From Collinsella sp. AM18-10 (GTDB lineage Bacteria; Actinomycetota; Coriobacteriia; Coriobacteriales; Coriobacteriaceae): DNA of 64,000 nucleotides. Positions 54,502-63,163 of the stretch are shown piece by piece (positions within the stretch are counted from its first letter, which is position 1; each line of letters opens with the position of its first letter). The DNA lies in assembly GCF_003471585.1 (NCBI RefSeq), contig NZ_QRJO01000002.1, positions 1 to 64,000 of the forward strand. Reading direction: 5' to 3'. Made by a program: the position numbers and the translations under genes. The notes under the pieces were generated by a model. That model was not told the DNA's origin. It ran no database searches and worked only from the letters and a program-made list of their open reading frames with translations.

Positions 54502-54530
54502 TTGAGAGGGGTGCGGGGTAGCGGTATCGT
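54502..54530 (+). promoter_or_regulatory. Putative promoter of the sulfhydrylase gene
   Basis: TTGAGA (54502-54507), 17-bp spacer, TATCGT (54525-54530). No SAM riboswitch or T-box was recognised in the short leader. Confidence 0.45.
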
Positions 54531-54569
54531 GAACCGAATAAAATCAAAACCCAAGTAAGGGAGTTGGAT

Positions 54570-55853
54570 ATGAGCGAGCAGACCATCGGTACCACGTGTG
54601 TTCAGGGCGGTTATCGCCCGGGCGATGCAGAGCCGCGTCAGGTGCCTATCTACCAGTCAACCACGTGGAAGTACGACACGTCCGAGCACATGGGCAAGCT
54701 GTTCGACCTGGAGGAGTCGGGCTACTTCTACAGCCGCCTGCAGAATCCCACGTGCGACCTGGTTGCCGCCAAGATCTGCGAGATGGAGGGCGGCACTGCT
54801 GCGATGCTCACGAGCTCGGGCATGGCTGCGAACTTCCTCGCCATCTTTAACGTGGCCGGTGCCGGCGATCATGTGGTCGCAAGCTCTGCTATCTACGGCG
54901 GTACCTACAACCTGCTTGCCCATACCATGGGTCGCATGGGCGTTACCTGCACGTTCGTTGCCCCCGACTGCACCGATGAGGAGCTCGAGGCTGCCTTTGA
55001 GCCCAACACCAAGCTCGTCTTTGGCGAGACGATCGCCAACCCCGCCCTTGCCGTGCTCGATATCGAGCGCTTTGCCAAGGCCGCGCATGACCACGGCGTG
55101 CCGCTGATGGTCGACAACACCTTCCCGACGCCCGTGATGTGCCGTCCCTTTGAGTGGGGCGCCGACATCGTTACGCACTCCACCACCAAGTATATGGATG
55201 GCCACGCTGCCTACCTGGGCGGCGTGATCGTCGACCACGGCCAGTTTGACTGGATGGCCCATGCGGACAAGTTCCCGGGTCTCACCACGCCCGACGAGAG
55301 TTATCACGGCGTGACCTATGCCGAGAAGTTTGGTCGCGAGGGCGCCTTCATTACCAAGGCCACCGCGCAGCTCATGCGCGATCTTGGCCCCATGCAGAAC
55401 CCGCAGGCGGCGTTTTTCCTGAACAGCTCGCTCGAGAGCCTGCATGTGCGCATGCCGCGTCATTGCGAGAACGGCCTGGCCGTTGCCAAGTTCCTGCAGA
55501 GTCATCCCAAGGTGCGCTTCGTGAGCTATCCGGGCCTGGAGGGCGACAAATACTATGACCTGGCTCAGAAGTACATGCCCAACGGTACCTGTGGCGTCGT
55601 GAGCTTTGGCTTTAACGGCGGTCGCGCGGCAGCTGAGACCTTTATGAAGAGCCTCAAGCTCGCCCAGATCGCCACGCATGTGGCCGACGCCCGCACTTGC
55701 TGCCTGCATCCCGCTAACGCCACGCATCGCCAGATGAACGATGAGGAGCTCATCGCCTGTGGCATCTCCGCCGACATGGTGCGCCTGTCGTGCGGCCTCG
55801 AGGACACGGCCGACCTGATTGCCGACCTTGAGCAGGCTCTCGAGCAGTGCTAG
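54570..55853 (+). CDS. metY: O-acetylhomoserine sulfhydrylase / trans-sulfuration PLP enzyme
   Basis: A 427-residue Cys/Met metabolism PLP enzyme. The PLP lysine is in HSTTKYMDGHA; YSRLQNPT, SSAIYGGTYNL and VDNTFPTPVMCRPFEWGADI follow the MetY pattern more closely than cystathionine gamma-synthase. It would make homocysteine from O-acetylhomoserine and sulfide. AAGGGAG stands 6 nt before ATG 54570. Side alternatives are methionine gamma-lyase or MetB-like activity. Confidence 0.88.
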   Translation: MSEQTIGTTCVQGGYRPGDAEPRQVPIYQSTTWKYDTSEHMGKLFDLEESGYFYSRLQNPTCDLVAAKICEMEGGTAAMLTSSGMAANFLAIFNVAGAGDHVVASSAIYGGTYNLLAHTMGRMGVTCTFVAPDCTDEELEAAFEPNTKLVFGETIANPALAVLDIERFAKAAHDHGVPLMVDNTFPTPVMCRPFEWGADIVTHSTTKYMDGHAAYLGGVIVDHGQFDWMAHADKFPGLTTPDESYHGVTYAEKFGREGAFITKATAQLMRDLGPMQNPQAAFFLNSSLESLHVRMPRHCENGLAVAKFLQSHPKVRFVSYPGLEGDKYYDLAQKYMPNGTCGVVSFGFNGGRAAAETFMKSLKLAQIATHVADARTCCLHPANATHRQMNDEELIACGISADMVRLSCGLEDTADLIADLEQALEQC

Positions 55854-55869
55854 GCTAGCGTTCGCATAA

Positions 55870-55904
55870 GTCGCCGATGCCGACAGAGGGCTTCGGCGAC
55901 CTTT
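55870..55904 (+). terminator. Terminator after metY
   Basis: GTCGCCGA/TCGGCGAC with an inner GCC/GGC, then CTTT. Confidence 0.65.
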
Positions 55905-55922
55905 ACGTTCCGATTCCGTAGG

Positions 55923-55969
55923 CGGGACCCCAATCGCGGCTGTTTGCAGGCGATTGGGGCCCCGTTTTT
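55923..55969 (+). terminator. Second strong hairpin before the MFS gene
   Basis: CGGGACCCCAATCGC and GCGATTGGGGCCCCG form a 15-bp stem with one mismatch, followed by TTTTT. Arm wording resembles the 3435-3498 hairpin (CCCCA-AT-GC). Confidence 0.8.
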
Positions 55970-55995
55970 GTGTTGCGCCACTCGAAAGGATGGAT

Positions 55996-57300
55996 ATGGA
56001 GAAAACCGCAGAGCAGCTGCGCCGCGAGCACATTGCCCTAGAGGGCGACACCCATGGCAAGAACAAATGGGCGATTCTGTTTACCGTGCTCATCATGACG
56101 TTTATGGCGTGTCTGGATTCGACCGTCGTGACCGTGGCACTGCCCGTGATGCAAAAGGAGCTGGGCGTGGGCCTCGACCGCATCCAGCTGGTGAGCTCGG
56201 TGTATCTGCTTGCGACATGCGTGGCTATGCTGCCGTTTGGCCGTCTGGGCGACGTGCGCGGCAAGGTGGGCGTATTCCAGTTGGGCGTCATCGTCTTTAC
56301 GGTCGGCTCGCTGCTGTGCGGCCTTTCGGCCTCGCTCGAGGTTCTTATCCTGGCACGTATTGTTCAGGGAGTCGGTTGCGCGGCGGCCATGGCTAACAAC
56401 ATGGGTATCATCACCGAGTCGTTTCCGGCGCGCGAGCGCGGTCGTGCCATGGGTATCCTCGCGACTTTCGTGGCCCTCGGCATGATGTGTGGTCCCGTGC
56501 TCGGCGGCATGTTGGTGGCAAGCTTTCCCTGGGAGAGCATCTTCCTCATCAACCTGCCCATTGGCGTCATCTCGCTTATCGTGGGGCTTTACACACTGCC
56601 GCATGTTAAGCCGGAGGCCGGCGAGCGCCCCATGTCGCTGGCGGAGGCCACGCGTCGCTGCTTTGCGAGTTCGGCTTTTACGATTAACTTGGCATGCATG
56701 CTTATTGTGTTTATCGGCATCGGTGCATCTGAGTTTGTGCTGCCGTTCTATTTCCAGGATGCCCATGGCTTTAGCTCCGATATTTCCGGACTGCTCTTTT
56801 TGGCGCTGCCGATGGTGAATGCCTTTATCGGGCCGCTTTCGGGTACGGTTTCGGACCGTGTTGGCTGCGAGGGTCCCACGGCGGTCGGCCTGGGTGTGTA
56901 CGTATGCGGTCTCTTTGCGGTAAGCATGCTCGACGAGCACTCCTCCATCCCTGTGATCGTGTGCTGTGTCGCGTTTATGTCGTGCGGCACGTCGATTTTC
57001 CAGAGCCCCAATAACTCCCTGTACATGGGCTCGGCTCCGCGCGAAGCGCTCGGTTTTGCTGGCAGCTTGGGCAGTTTGGCGCGCTACGCTGGCATGGCAG
57101 TGGGCATTACGGCGGCGTCGCATATCCTGTATGGGCAGATGAGCGTGGCGATGGGCGAGGCCGTGACCAGTTTCGTTGCAGGCCGTCCGGATGTGTTCTT
57201 ATTCGGCTTTCGCTCGGTGTTCTACGTGCTCATGGCTGTGGCCGCTGTGGGCTTTGCGCTCGCCATGGTGCGTTTGGTGAAGATGCGCGCCCGCCATTAG
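55996..57300 (+). CDS. MFS multidrug-type exporter (DHA2/EmrB-QacA)
   Basis: A 434-residue membrane protein with 12-14 helices. Motif A is GRLGDVRGKV, and the motif C region GPVLGGMLVASFPWESIFLINLPIG is characteristic of drug:proton antiporters of the 14-TM group. LDSTVVTVALPVM is the usual first-helix signature. GAAAGG stands 6 nt before ATG 55996 (ATG 55990 is also possible). Substrate unknown; no adjacent regulator. Confidence 0.88.
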   Translation: MEKTAEQLRREHIALEGDTHGKNKWAILFTVLIMTFMACLDSTVVTVALPVMQKELGVGLDRIQLVSSVYLLATCVAMLPFGRLGDVRGKVGVFQLGVIVFTVGSLLCGLSASLEVLILARIVQGVGCAAAMANNMGIITESFPARERGRAMGILATFVALGMMCGPVLGGMLVASFPWESIFLINLPIGVISLIVGLYTLPHVKPEAGERPMSLAEATRRCFASSAFTINLACMLIVFIGIGASEFVLPFYFQDAHGFSSDISGLLFLALPMVNAFIGPLSGTVSDRVGCEGPTAVGLGVYVCGLFAVSMLDEHSSIPVIVCCVAFMSCGTSIFQSPNNSLYMGSAPREALGFAGSLGSLARYAGMAVGITAASHILYGQMSVAMGEAVTSFVAGRPDVFLFGFRSVFYVLMAVAAVGFALAMVRLVKMRARH

Positions 57301-57331
57301 CGTGTTGGGAGGCTGTCTGCCACGATTCGCG

Positions 57332-57378
57332 CCGTCCCAAAAAGACTGGTTTGTGGTGCGATGTGGCTTGTGGGACGG
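57332..57378. repeat. Inverted repeat with CCGTCCCA/TGGGACGG arms
   Basis: Eight-bp arms around 31 nt, between the MFS gene and xpt. It has no T run; another member of the GGGAC-type hairpins in this window. Confidence 0.5.
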
Positions 57379-57457
57379 GCGGGGGTCGGTCCGTGGTAGA
57401 CTATCGAACAACGTTTATTAATCGCGCGGTATCGTTGCCGCGAGAAGGGGTTGCGCC

Positions 57458-58036
57458 ATGCAGGAGCTTGAGGATCGTATTCGCCATGACGGCATCGTAA
57501 AGGCCGGTAACGTCCTTAAGGTTGATGCCTTCCTCAACCACCAGTGCGACGTTGAGCTGTTCGATCACATGGGCGCTGAGTGGGCCCGTCTGTTCGAGGG
57601 CGTCGAGATCAACAAGATCCTGACGATCGAGGCTTCGGGCATTGGCATGGCCTGCATCGCAGCTCAGCATTTTGGCGGCGTGCCGGTGGTCTTTGCCAAG
57701 AAGGCCCAGTCCATTAACCTCGACGGCGAGCAGTATGCTACGACCATCTACTCCTTTACCAAACAGAAGGAGTACCCGGTTATCGTGGGCAAGCGTTTCT
57801 TGTCCGAGGGCGATAAGGTCCTGATTATCGACGACTTCCTGGCCAACGGCTGCGCGCTTGAGGGTCTTATCAAGATCTGTGAGGCCGCGGGTGCCGAGGT
57901 TGCTGGCATTGGCATTGCGGTGGAGAAGGGCTTCCAGGGCGGTGGCGATAAGCTCCGCGAGCGCGGCTTCCGCGTTGAGAGCCTGGCTCGCATTGCCGAT
58001 ATGGACTGCGAGAACGGCGAGATCACCTTCGCCTAA
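57458..58036 (+). CDS. xpt: Xanthine phosphoribosyltransferase
   Basis: A 192-residue purine salvage enzyme making XMP from xanthine and PRPP. The start [20 protein letters not shown] and [17 protein letters not shown] match Xpt, and [17 protein letters not shown] is the PRPP loop. Unlike many Firmicutes xpt genes, no purine riboswitch consensus is visible upstream. AAGGGG precedes the ATG. Confidence 0.95.
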   Translation: MQELEDRIRHDGIVKAGNVLKVDAFLNHQCDVELFDHMGAEWARLFEGVEINKILTIEASGIGMACIAAQHFGGVPVVFAKKAQSINLDGEQYATTIYSFTKQKEYPVIVGKRFLSEGDKVLIIDDFLANGCALEGLIKICEAAGAEVAGIGIAVEKGFQGGGDKLRERGFRVESLARIADMDCENGEITFA

Positions 58037-58064
58037 GCGCGAAACACAAGCGATTGGTATGCGA

Positions 58065-58100
58065 TGTGACAAAGGGACTGTCCCTTTGTCACATTTTTTT
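58065..58100 (+). terminator. Terminator after xpt
   Basis: Perfect 13-bp stem TGTGACAAAGGGA/TCCCTTTGTCACA with loop CTG, followed by seven T. Confidence 0.95.
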
Positions 58101-58120
58101 GTATGAGGGGAGGTGTTGAT

Positions 58121-58501
58121 ATGGATGAGAACAAGATGGGATGGCGCGAGTATGCGCGCTATGCCGCGATGGCGGCCGAGGAGCTGGCGCGCGATTGCGA
58201 GGTACAGGTGTTTCGCGCGACGGGTCCGGGCGGCCAGGGTGTGAACACGACGGACTCGGCGGTGCGCATGAAGCATATTCCTTCGGGGATTACCGTGACG
58301 GCGCGCGAGAGCCGCAGTCAGTTCCAAAATCGCTCGAGCTGCCTGCGTAAGCTGCGCGCCGAGCTTGAGCGTCGTGGGCGTCCGCCGCGCCGACGCGTAA
58401 AGACCAAGGTGCCTCAGCGCTCCCGCCAGCGCAGGCTCAACGACAAGCACTTCAATGCCATCAAAAAGGCTAACCGTCGCAAGCCGGGCAGCGACGAGTA
58501 G
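58121..58501 (+). CDS. GGQ release-factor-like protein (ribosome rescue type)
   Basis: A 126-residue protein with an RF-1 catalytic domain, [16 protein letters not shown], and no codon-recognition domain. The C-terminus is strongly basic ([16 protein letters not shown], ending [12 protein letters not shown]). This layout is that of ArfB-like hydrolases that free peptidyl-tRNA on stalled ribosomes, although the family has other members (PrfH-like). AGGGGAGG lies 7 nt before ATG 58121; the ATG at 58103 has none. Confidence 0.82.
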   Translation: MDENKMGWREYARYAAMAAEELARDCEVQVFRATGPGGQGVNTTDSAVRMKHIPSGITVTARESRSQFQNRSSCLRKLRAELERRGRPPRRRVKTKVPQRSRQRRLNDKHFNAIKKANRRKPGSDE

Positions 58502-58522
58502 TCGATTGCTCCACTGGCCTTG

Positions 58523-59485
58523 CTAGCGGGCGGGGTGCCAAACTTGGAGGGCGCTGCCGAGGACGTCAACCTCGATGCGCGAGGCGACAATGGGCTCGCC
58601 GTCGGCCTGGATGGGGTAATCGGGCTGCTCGAAGGTGAGCTCGGCATGGCGGCAGCGGCGCATGCGTACCGGCGGAAGCTTGGTGTGGTGGCCGTCTTTG
58701 GCCGAAAGGAACATAGGCAGGGCAACGGCGCGGGGGACGGGGCCGCAGGCGTAGCAGACATCGAGTATGCCGTCGCAGGGGTCGGCATCGGGGCAGATGC
58801 GATAGCCCGAGCCATAGGTGGGGCCCAGCTGAATCGCCATGATAATCGCCCGCACGCGCTCGGCGGGCGCGCCGTCAAAGCTGACTGTCATGGGGTAGTT
58901 GCGATAGCGCAGACCAAACTGCTCAAGTCCCGAGAGGGTGTAGAGCGGCGCGCCTGTCAAGCCGGTCTGTTTGCGCAGCTCGGTGGTGCCAAGGCCGATG
59001 GCGGCATCGATGCCGACCGAAAGCGTCTGGTCATAATACTCGACCGTCGCCTCGCCGCTACCGCTTGCGGGGTTCCATGAGCGAATGCGCCCGATGTCCT
59101 GACGTTGCAGCTCGCAGGTGAGCAGCGCGCCAAAATCCTTGCCGGAGAAATCGTCGATACCGAGCGTTTGGGCAAAATCGTTGCCGGAGCCCACGGGCAG
59201 GACGGCAAGGGCGGGGCGGGCGTCCTGCTTTTGCTTCATAAGCCCATTGACGACCTCGTGGATCACGCCGTCGCCGCCAAGAGCGATAACGGTGCGGTAG
59301 CCCTGGGCCTGTGCGGCAAGTTCCTTGGCATGCCCCATGCGCTCGGTCAGTACCAAGTCAAACTGGGATGCGCGTGCAGTCATGTCCAAAAAGCGTTGCA
59401 GGCGCTCGGCAACTTCGCGCGCCGCACCCGACTGGGCGGCTGGGTTGGCGATGATGAGCGTGCGACCAAAATCAGTTGCGTGCAT
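58523..59485 (-). CDS. Diacylglycerol/lipid kinase (DagK, YegS-like)
   Basis: A 320-residue soluble lipid kinase. The N-terminal catalytic domain has IIANPAAQSG, ALGGDGVIHEVVNGL (the GGDG nucleotide loop) and PVGSGNDFAQTLG; the C-terminal part holds YRICPDADPCDGILDVCY. The usual product is phosphatidic acid from diacylglycerol, but lipid specificity cannot be read. ATG 59485 has GGGAG 7 nt upstream; the ATG at 59509 adds eight residues. Confidence 0.88.
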   Translation of the reverse strand: MHATDFGRTLIIANPAAQSGAAREVAERLQRFLDMTARASQFDLVLTERMGHAKELAAQAQGYRTVIALGGDGVIHEVVNGLMKQKQDARPALAVLPVGSGNDFAQTLGIDDFSGKDFGALLTCELQRQDIGRIRSWNPASGSGEATVEYYDQTLSVGIDAAIGLGTTELRKQTGLTGAPLYTLSGLEQFGLRYRNYPMTVSFDGAPAERVRAIIMAIQLGPTYGSGYRICPDADPCDGILDVCYACGPVPRAVALPMFLSAKDGHHTKLPPVRMRRCRHAELTFEQPDYPIQADGEPIVASRIEVDVLGSALQVWHPAR

Positions 59486-59572
59486 GGGGCGACTCCCGGC
59501 GTGTGACATGACAGTGCGGTCGCGCTCAGGTCGAATTGCCCCCGATTGTGGCTGCACGGCGAATACTAACGT

Positions 59573-60994
59573 CTACTCTATCAGGTCGTTGTGGCGCTCG
59601 ATAGCATCCGCTACCGTACCGCCCTCATCCACAATAAGCGAACGGCGCTTGGGTGAGATGATGCGCTGGGCGGGGTACACGCCGCGGTGTCCGCCGGTTA
59701 GGTAGCTGATAAAGGCCACGATGGCAAAGAACCCGGCGGCCGTGCCGTGGAACAGGTCGATGGCCATCATGCAGGTGGTGATGGGCACGTTGAGGCCGGC
59801 GCAGAACACGCCGAGCATGCCGAGAGCCGCCAGAAAACTGGGGTCGAGCCCGGTAAGGCAACCGATCCAGCCACCGAGTGCCGCACCGATGCCAAACAGG
59901 GGCGTGACCTCGCCGCCTTGGAAGCCCGCGCCCAGGGTAAGCGCTGTGACGACCAACTTGATGACTGCGTCCGCCAGGGTGGTGTTGCCTGCAAATCCGG
60001 CGCCGGAAAGCCACGTGGAAAGGCCGGCGTAGTCCCAGGCGTCGAGCATCGCGTAGGCCGCGAGCACCACGAGTGCGCCTATAAGTGCGCGAATGAGGTA
60101 ATTGGTGATAAAGCGACCGTACAGGTTCTTGACGGTTCGAACCGACCACGCAAAGAGGCGCGCGGTGAGACCAAAGATAATGGCGCTGATAACAACGATG
60201 GCAACCGTCCGCGGCGTCATGTCGGGGACGCTGGCGATGACATTCACTTCGTACTCGGTACCCAGGGCGAGTGATGTAAAGTAGCCGGTAAACGAGGCGA
60301 CCAGGCAGTAGATGCCCGCGGTGTAGTCGATCTTGCCGATAAAGCACATCTCCATGCCAAAGAAAGCTCCGGCAAGGGGCGAACCGAATACGGCTCCAAA
60401 GGCCGACGAGATGCCGGCGAGCATGAGGTCGTGGTGGTCATGCTTTTTGAGGTGGGCGAGGTTCGAGATGTTGCTGGCGATGGTGCCGCCAATCTGCACC
60501 GCGGCTCCCTCGCGACCGGCCGATCCGCCCGTTAGGTGCGTGAGCGTGGAACAGACGAAGGTGAGGACGGCCATGCGCATATGGATGAGGCGTGTGCCCA
60601 GAGCGGAGTCGATGACCAGGTTGTTGCCACGCTTGGCGGCGAGGCCGTGGTTTTTGTACACCCATGCGGTGGCAACGCCCACAACGGGGAGCAGCGCGTA
60701 AATCCACTCATGGTGCTCGCGATAGTCGGTCGCGATATTCAGCGAGGCCAAAAACGCCCAAGCGGCAACGCCCATGGCGAGCGAGACGATGACGACGAGC
60801 GCGAGCAACTTGGCGCTCGCGAGTAGGTTGCGGGCGTTGCGGCGCGTGTCGGCAGCCAAGAGATGCTCGGAGCGGGTGAGCTGTTGCCTGCCTGCCATGA
60901 TGACGTCATTAAGGGAGAAAAAGCCGCCGTCGTCGAGCGACTGGGAATGATCCTGCGCCTCGTTTGCGCTTTCGGGTTTGTCGGTAAAAGCCAT
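59573..60994 (-). CDS. CLC-family anion transporter, possibly fluoride type
   Basis: A 473-residue CLC protein with about 10-12 helices. The second selectivity motif is GGSAGREGAAVQIG (GREGA), and GAGFQGGEVTPLFGIGAALG is the third conserved region. The canonical GSGIP motif is missing; at that position it reads KRGNNLVID. GNNL-like sequences there are a feature of the fluoride-proton CLC-F branch, so fluoride export is inferred. No fluoride riboswitch was seen. TATAAT (61024-61029, minus strand) is the probable -10. Confidence 0.82.
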   Translation of the reverse strand: MAFTDKPESANEAQDHSQSLDDGGFFSLNDVIMAGRQQLTRSEHLLAADTRRNARNLLASAKLLALVVIVSLAMGVAAWAFLASLNIATDYREHHEWIYALLPVVGVATAWVYKNHGLAAKRGNNLVIDSALGTRLIHMRMAVLTFVCSTLTHLTGGSAGREGAAVQIGGTIASNISNLAHLKKHDHHDLMLAGISSAFGAVFGSPLAGAFFGMEMCFIGKIDYTAGIYCLVASFTGYFTSLALGTEYEVNVIASVPDMTPRTVAIVVISAIIFGLTARLFAWSVRTVKNLYGRFITNYLIRALIGALVVLAAYAMLDAWDYAGLSTWLSGAGFAGNTTLADAVIKLVVTALTLGAGFQGGEVTPLFGIGAALGGWIGCLTGLDPSFLAALGMLGVFCAGLNVPITTCMMAIDLFHGTAAGFFAIVAFISYLTGGHRGVYPAQRIISPKRRSLIVDEGGTVADAIERHNDLIE

Positions 60995-61205
60995 ACGTTC
61001 CTCTTTTGGGTTGCAACACGAGCATTATAGAACGTGCCAAACGTGACAAACCGGCTGGTTGGTTTTGGTTCTGTTTCGCCGTCCGTTACCGACAGGTGTA
61101 TTCGTGGGCACGGGCCGTGTCGCCGTCGTGCGGCGCGGGATTATACTGAGATAAACATAAAGAATCGGCGCCCGTGATGTGCGCCGTTGCATGCTAGAGG
61201 TGTAT

Positions 61206-62468
61206 ATGGCAGAGAAACTCATTCCGTTGGAGGACGCACAGGCGATCGTCTTGTCGCACGTGAATCGCACCGGAGTTGTCGAGATTCCCGTGTGGCAGGC
61301 CGCCGGTCTTCCCTTGGCAGAGGACGCGGTGGCCGATATCGACATCTCGCCGTTTGCCAACAGCGCTATGGACGGATATGCCGTGCGCTCGGCGGATTTG
61401 GCGCAGGCATCTGGTGAGGCGCCGGTGACGCTCGACGTTATCGGACACGAGGCCGCGGGCCATGTGTTTGAGGGCACAATTGGCGCGGGCGAGACGGTCC
61501 GCATCATGACGGGCGCGCCGGTGCCCGAAGGTGCCGATGCCGTTGTGAAATACGAGATCGTTGATGTGCTCGACGGCGATGGCAACGAGGGCTCGCGTGC
61601 GAGGTTCTCGGCGCCGACAAAGGTGGGGGAGAACGTTCGCTCTGCCGCCGAGGAGGCCCATGCTGGCGATGTTGTGATGCACGCCGGCGAGGTCGTGGCT
61701 CCGGCGGGCGCTGGCTTGCTGGCGAGCGCCGGTTACGCGAGCGTGAAGGTCCATGCCGCTCCGCGCGTGGGCATCATCTCGCTGGGCACGGAGCTGGTCG
61801 CGCCGAACGAGCTGCCGGCGCGCGGGCAGATTCGCGACTCCAACTCGTCGGCGTTGATGGCCGAGGCGCTCGATGCCGGCGCCGAGCCCGTGTTCTACGG
61901 CATTGCGCCCGATGATGAGCGGGCGATTGCCGAGCTGGTGCATCGTGCCGTGCAGGAGTGCGATTTTGTCATTACGAGCGGTGGCGCCTCGGCAGGCGAC
62001 TACGACTACGTGACGGCGCTGGTCCAGCGCGAGGGCGAGGTGCTGTTTGACCGCATCTCGATGCGTCCGGGCAAGGCCATCACGTTTGGGCTGCTCGGCG
62101 GCAAGCCGTATCTGGGGCTTTCGGGCAATCCCGCGGCGGCGTATGTGGGCTTTGAGATGCTCGCCCGCCCGGCGATCCGCAAGATGCGCGGTTTTGCCGA
62201 GGGGGCGCGTCCCGTGCAGCAGGCGATGCTCACGCACGGCGTGAAAAAGCGACAGCATCGCCGCTTCTTCGATCGCGCCACGGTTTTGCGCGACCCCGAG
62301 ACCGGTGAGCTGTTGGTGACCGAGGCCAAGACGCAGAATTCGGCGTTGCTCGGCACTATGCAGCGGGCCAACTGCCTGCTGCGTATTGACGAAGGTCCGT
62401 GCGAGCTCAAGGCGGGCGACATCGTGGATGTTGTGCGTGTCGACCTGCCTGAGGGCGCCGTGTTGTAG
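61206..62468 (+). CDS. moeA: Molybdopterin molybdenumtransferase
   Basis: A 420-residue enzyme inserting molybdate into adenylated molybdopterin. FANSAMDGYAV, RIMTGAPVPEGADAVV, VGIISLGTELV and the C-terminal domain LGLSGNPAAAYVGFE are diagnostic. ATG 61206 follows AGAGGT; nine earlier in-frame codons from 61179 are less likely. TATACT (61142-61147) is a probable -10. It forms an operon with mogA. Confidence 0.95.
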   Translation: MAEKLIPLEDAQAIVLSHVNRTGVVEIPVWQAAGLPLAEDAVADIDISPFANSAMDGYAVRSADLAQASGEAPVTLDVIGHEAAGHVFEGTIGAGETVRIMTGAPVPEGADAVVKYEIVDVLDGDGNEGSRARFSAPTKVGENVRSAAEEAHAGDVVMHAGEVVAPAGAGLLASAGYASVKVHAAPRVGIISLGTELVAPNELPARGQIRDSNSSALMAEALDAGAEPVFYGIAPDDERAIAELVHRAVQECDFVITSGGASAGDYDYVTALVQREGEVLFDRISMRPGKAITFGLLGGKPYLGLSGNPAAAYVGFEMLARPAIRKMRGFAEGARPVQQAMLTHGVKKRQHRRFFDRATVLRDPETGELLVTEAKTQNSALLGTMQRANCLLRIDEGPCELKAGDIVDVVRVDLPEGAVL

Positions 62469-62478
62469 GAGGAATGCT

Positions 62479-62958
62479 ATGGAGCTGAAGATATCGATCG
62501 TGACGTGTTCGGATACGCGGGACCTTGCCCAGGACGAGGCTGGAGCCGCACTCGAGGAACTTATCGAGGCGCAGGGCTGGACGGTCGTCTCACATCTGGT
62601 CGTGCGCGACGACGTCAGCGAGATCGGTGATGCCATTGTGGAAGCCGCCGATGAGTGCCACGCCAATGTCGTGCTCACCTGCGGCGGCACGGGGCTTTCG
62701 ATGCGCGATGTGACGCCCGAGGCGACGCGTGCCGTCTGCGATCGCGAGGTGCCGGGTATTGCCGAGGCGATCCGTGCGTACTCGATGACCAAGACGCGCC
62801 GCGCCATGCTCTCGCGCGCTATTTGCATGCAACGAGGTCATACACTTGTCGTAAACTTTCCCGGTTCTACGAAGGCCGCTCGCGAAAGCTGGGAGGCCAT
62901 AGCGGACCAGCTGGAGCATGCGGCTCAGATGACAGCGGGCGGCGGACATACCAACTAA
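62479..62958 (+). CDS. mogA: MogA/MoaB-family molybdopterin adenylyltransferase
   Basis: A 159-residue protein that adenylates molybdopterin before MoeA acts. The motifs TCGGTGLSMRDVTPEATRAV and NFPGSTKAARESWE are the family signature. AGGAGG stands just before ATG 62479, 10 nt after moeA. MogA and MoaB cannot be separated by sequence alone. Confidence 0.93.
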   Translation: MELKISIVTCSDTRDLAQDEAGAALEELIEAQGWTVVSHLVVRDDVSEIGDAIVEAADECHANVVLTCGGTGLSMRDVTPEATRAVCDREVPGIAEAIRAYSMTKTRRAMLSRAICMQRGHTLVVNFPGSTKAARESWEAIADQLEHAAQMTAGGGHTN

Positions 62959-62971
62959 GCGGTTTACCTGC

Positions 62972-63005
62972 GGCGGAGCGACCTGAACGGCTGCTCCGCC
63001 TTTTA
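62972..63005 (+). terminator. Terminator after mogA
   Basis: GGCGGAGC/GCTCCGCC with a 13-nt loop and TTTTATTT. Confidence 0.88.
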
Positions 63006-63050
63006 TTTGCGCCCAAGGGGACGGCATTCTGTAGGCATGCTTGAAACTAT

Positions 63051-63102
63051 ATTCTCAGACGAGAATAATTTCTCATAATCATTATTCGCACCGAAGTATA
63101 AT
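63051..63102 (+). promoter_or_regulatory. modA promoter with Fur-box-like palindromes
   Basis: A perfect TATAAT (63097-63102) is preceded by overlapping palindromes: ATTCTC-AGAC-GAGAAT (63051-63066), GAGAA-TAAT-TTCTC (63061-63074) and TCATAAT-C-ATTATTC (63073-63087). The last two resemble Fur operators (GAGAATNATTCTC and ATAATCATTAT types). Repression by a Fur-like metalloregulator is inferred. Confidence 0.55.
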
Positions 63103-63163
63103 CTAATTACAGAATAAAGCCCGCGGTGGGGTACCCGGGCATAAGGTCCGAAAGGGTTGAACA

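Noticed and set aside
57380..57457. A purine riboswitch before xpt
   Set aside because: The conserved loop sequences of the purine aptamer are not present.
60995..61060. A fluoride riboswitch before the CLC gene
   Set aside because: The crcB-motif consensus is not recognisable in the short leader.
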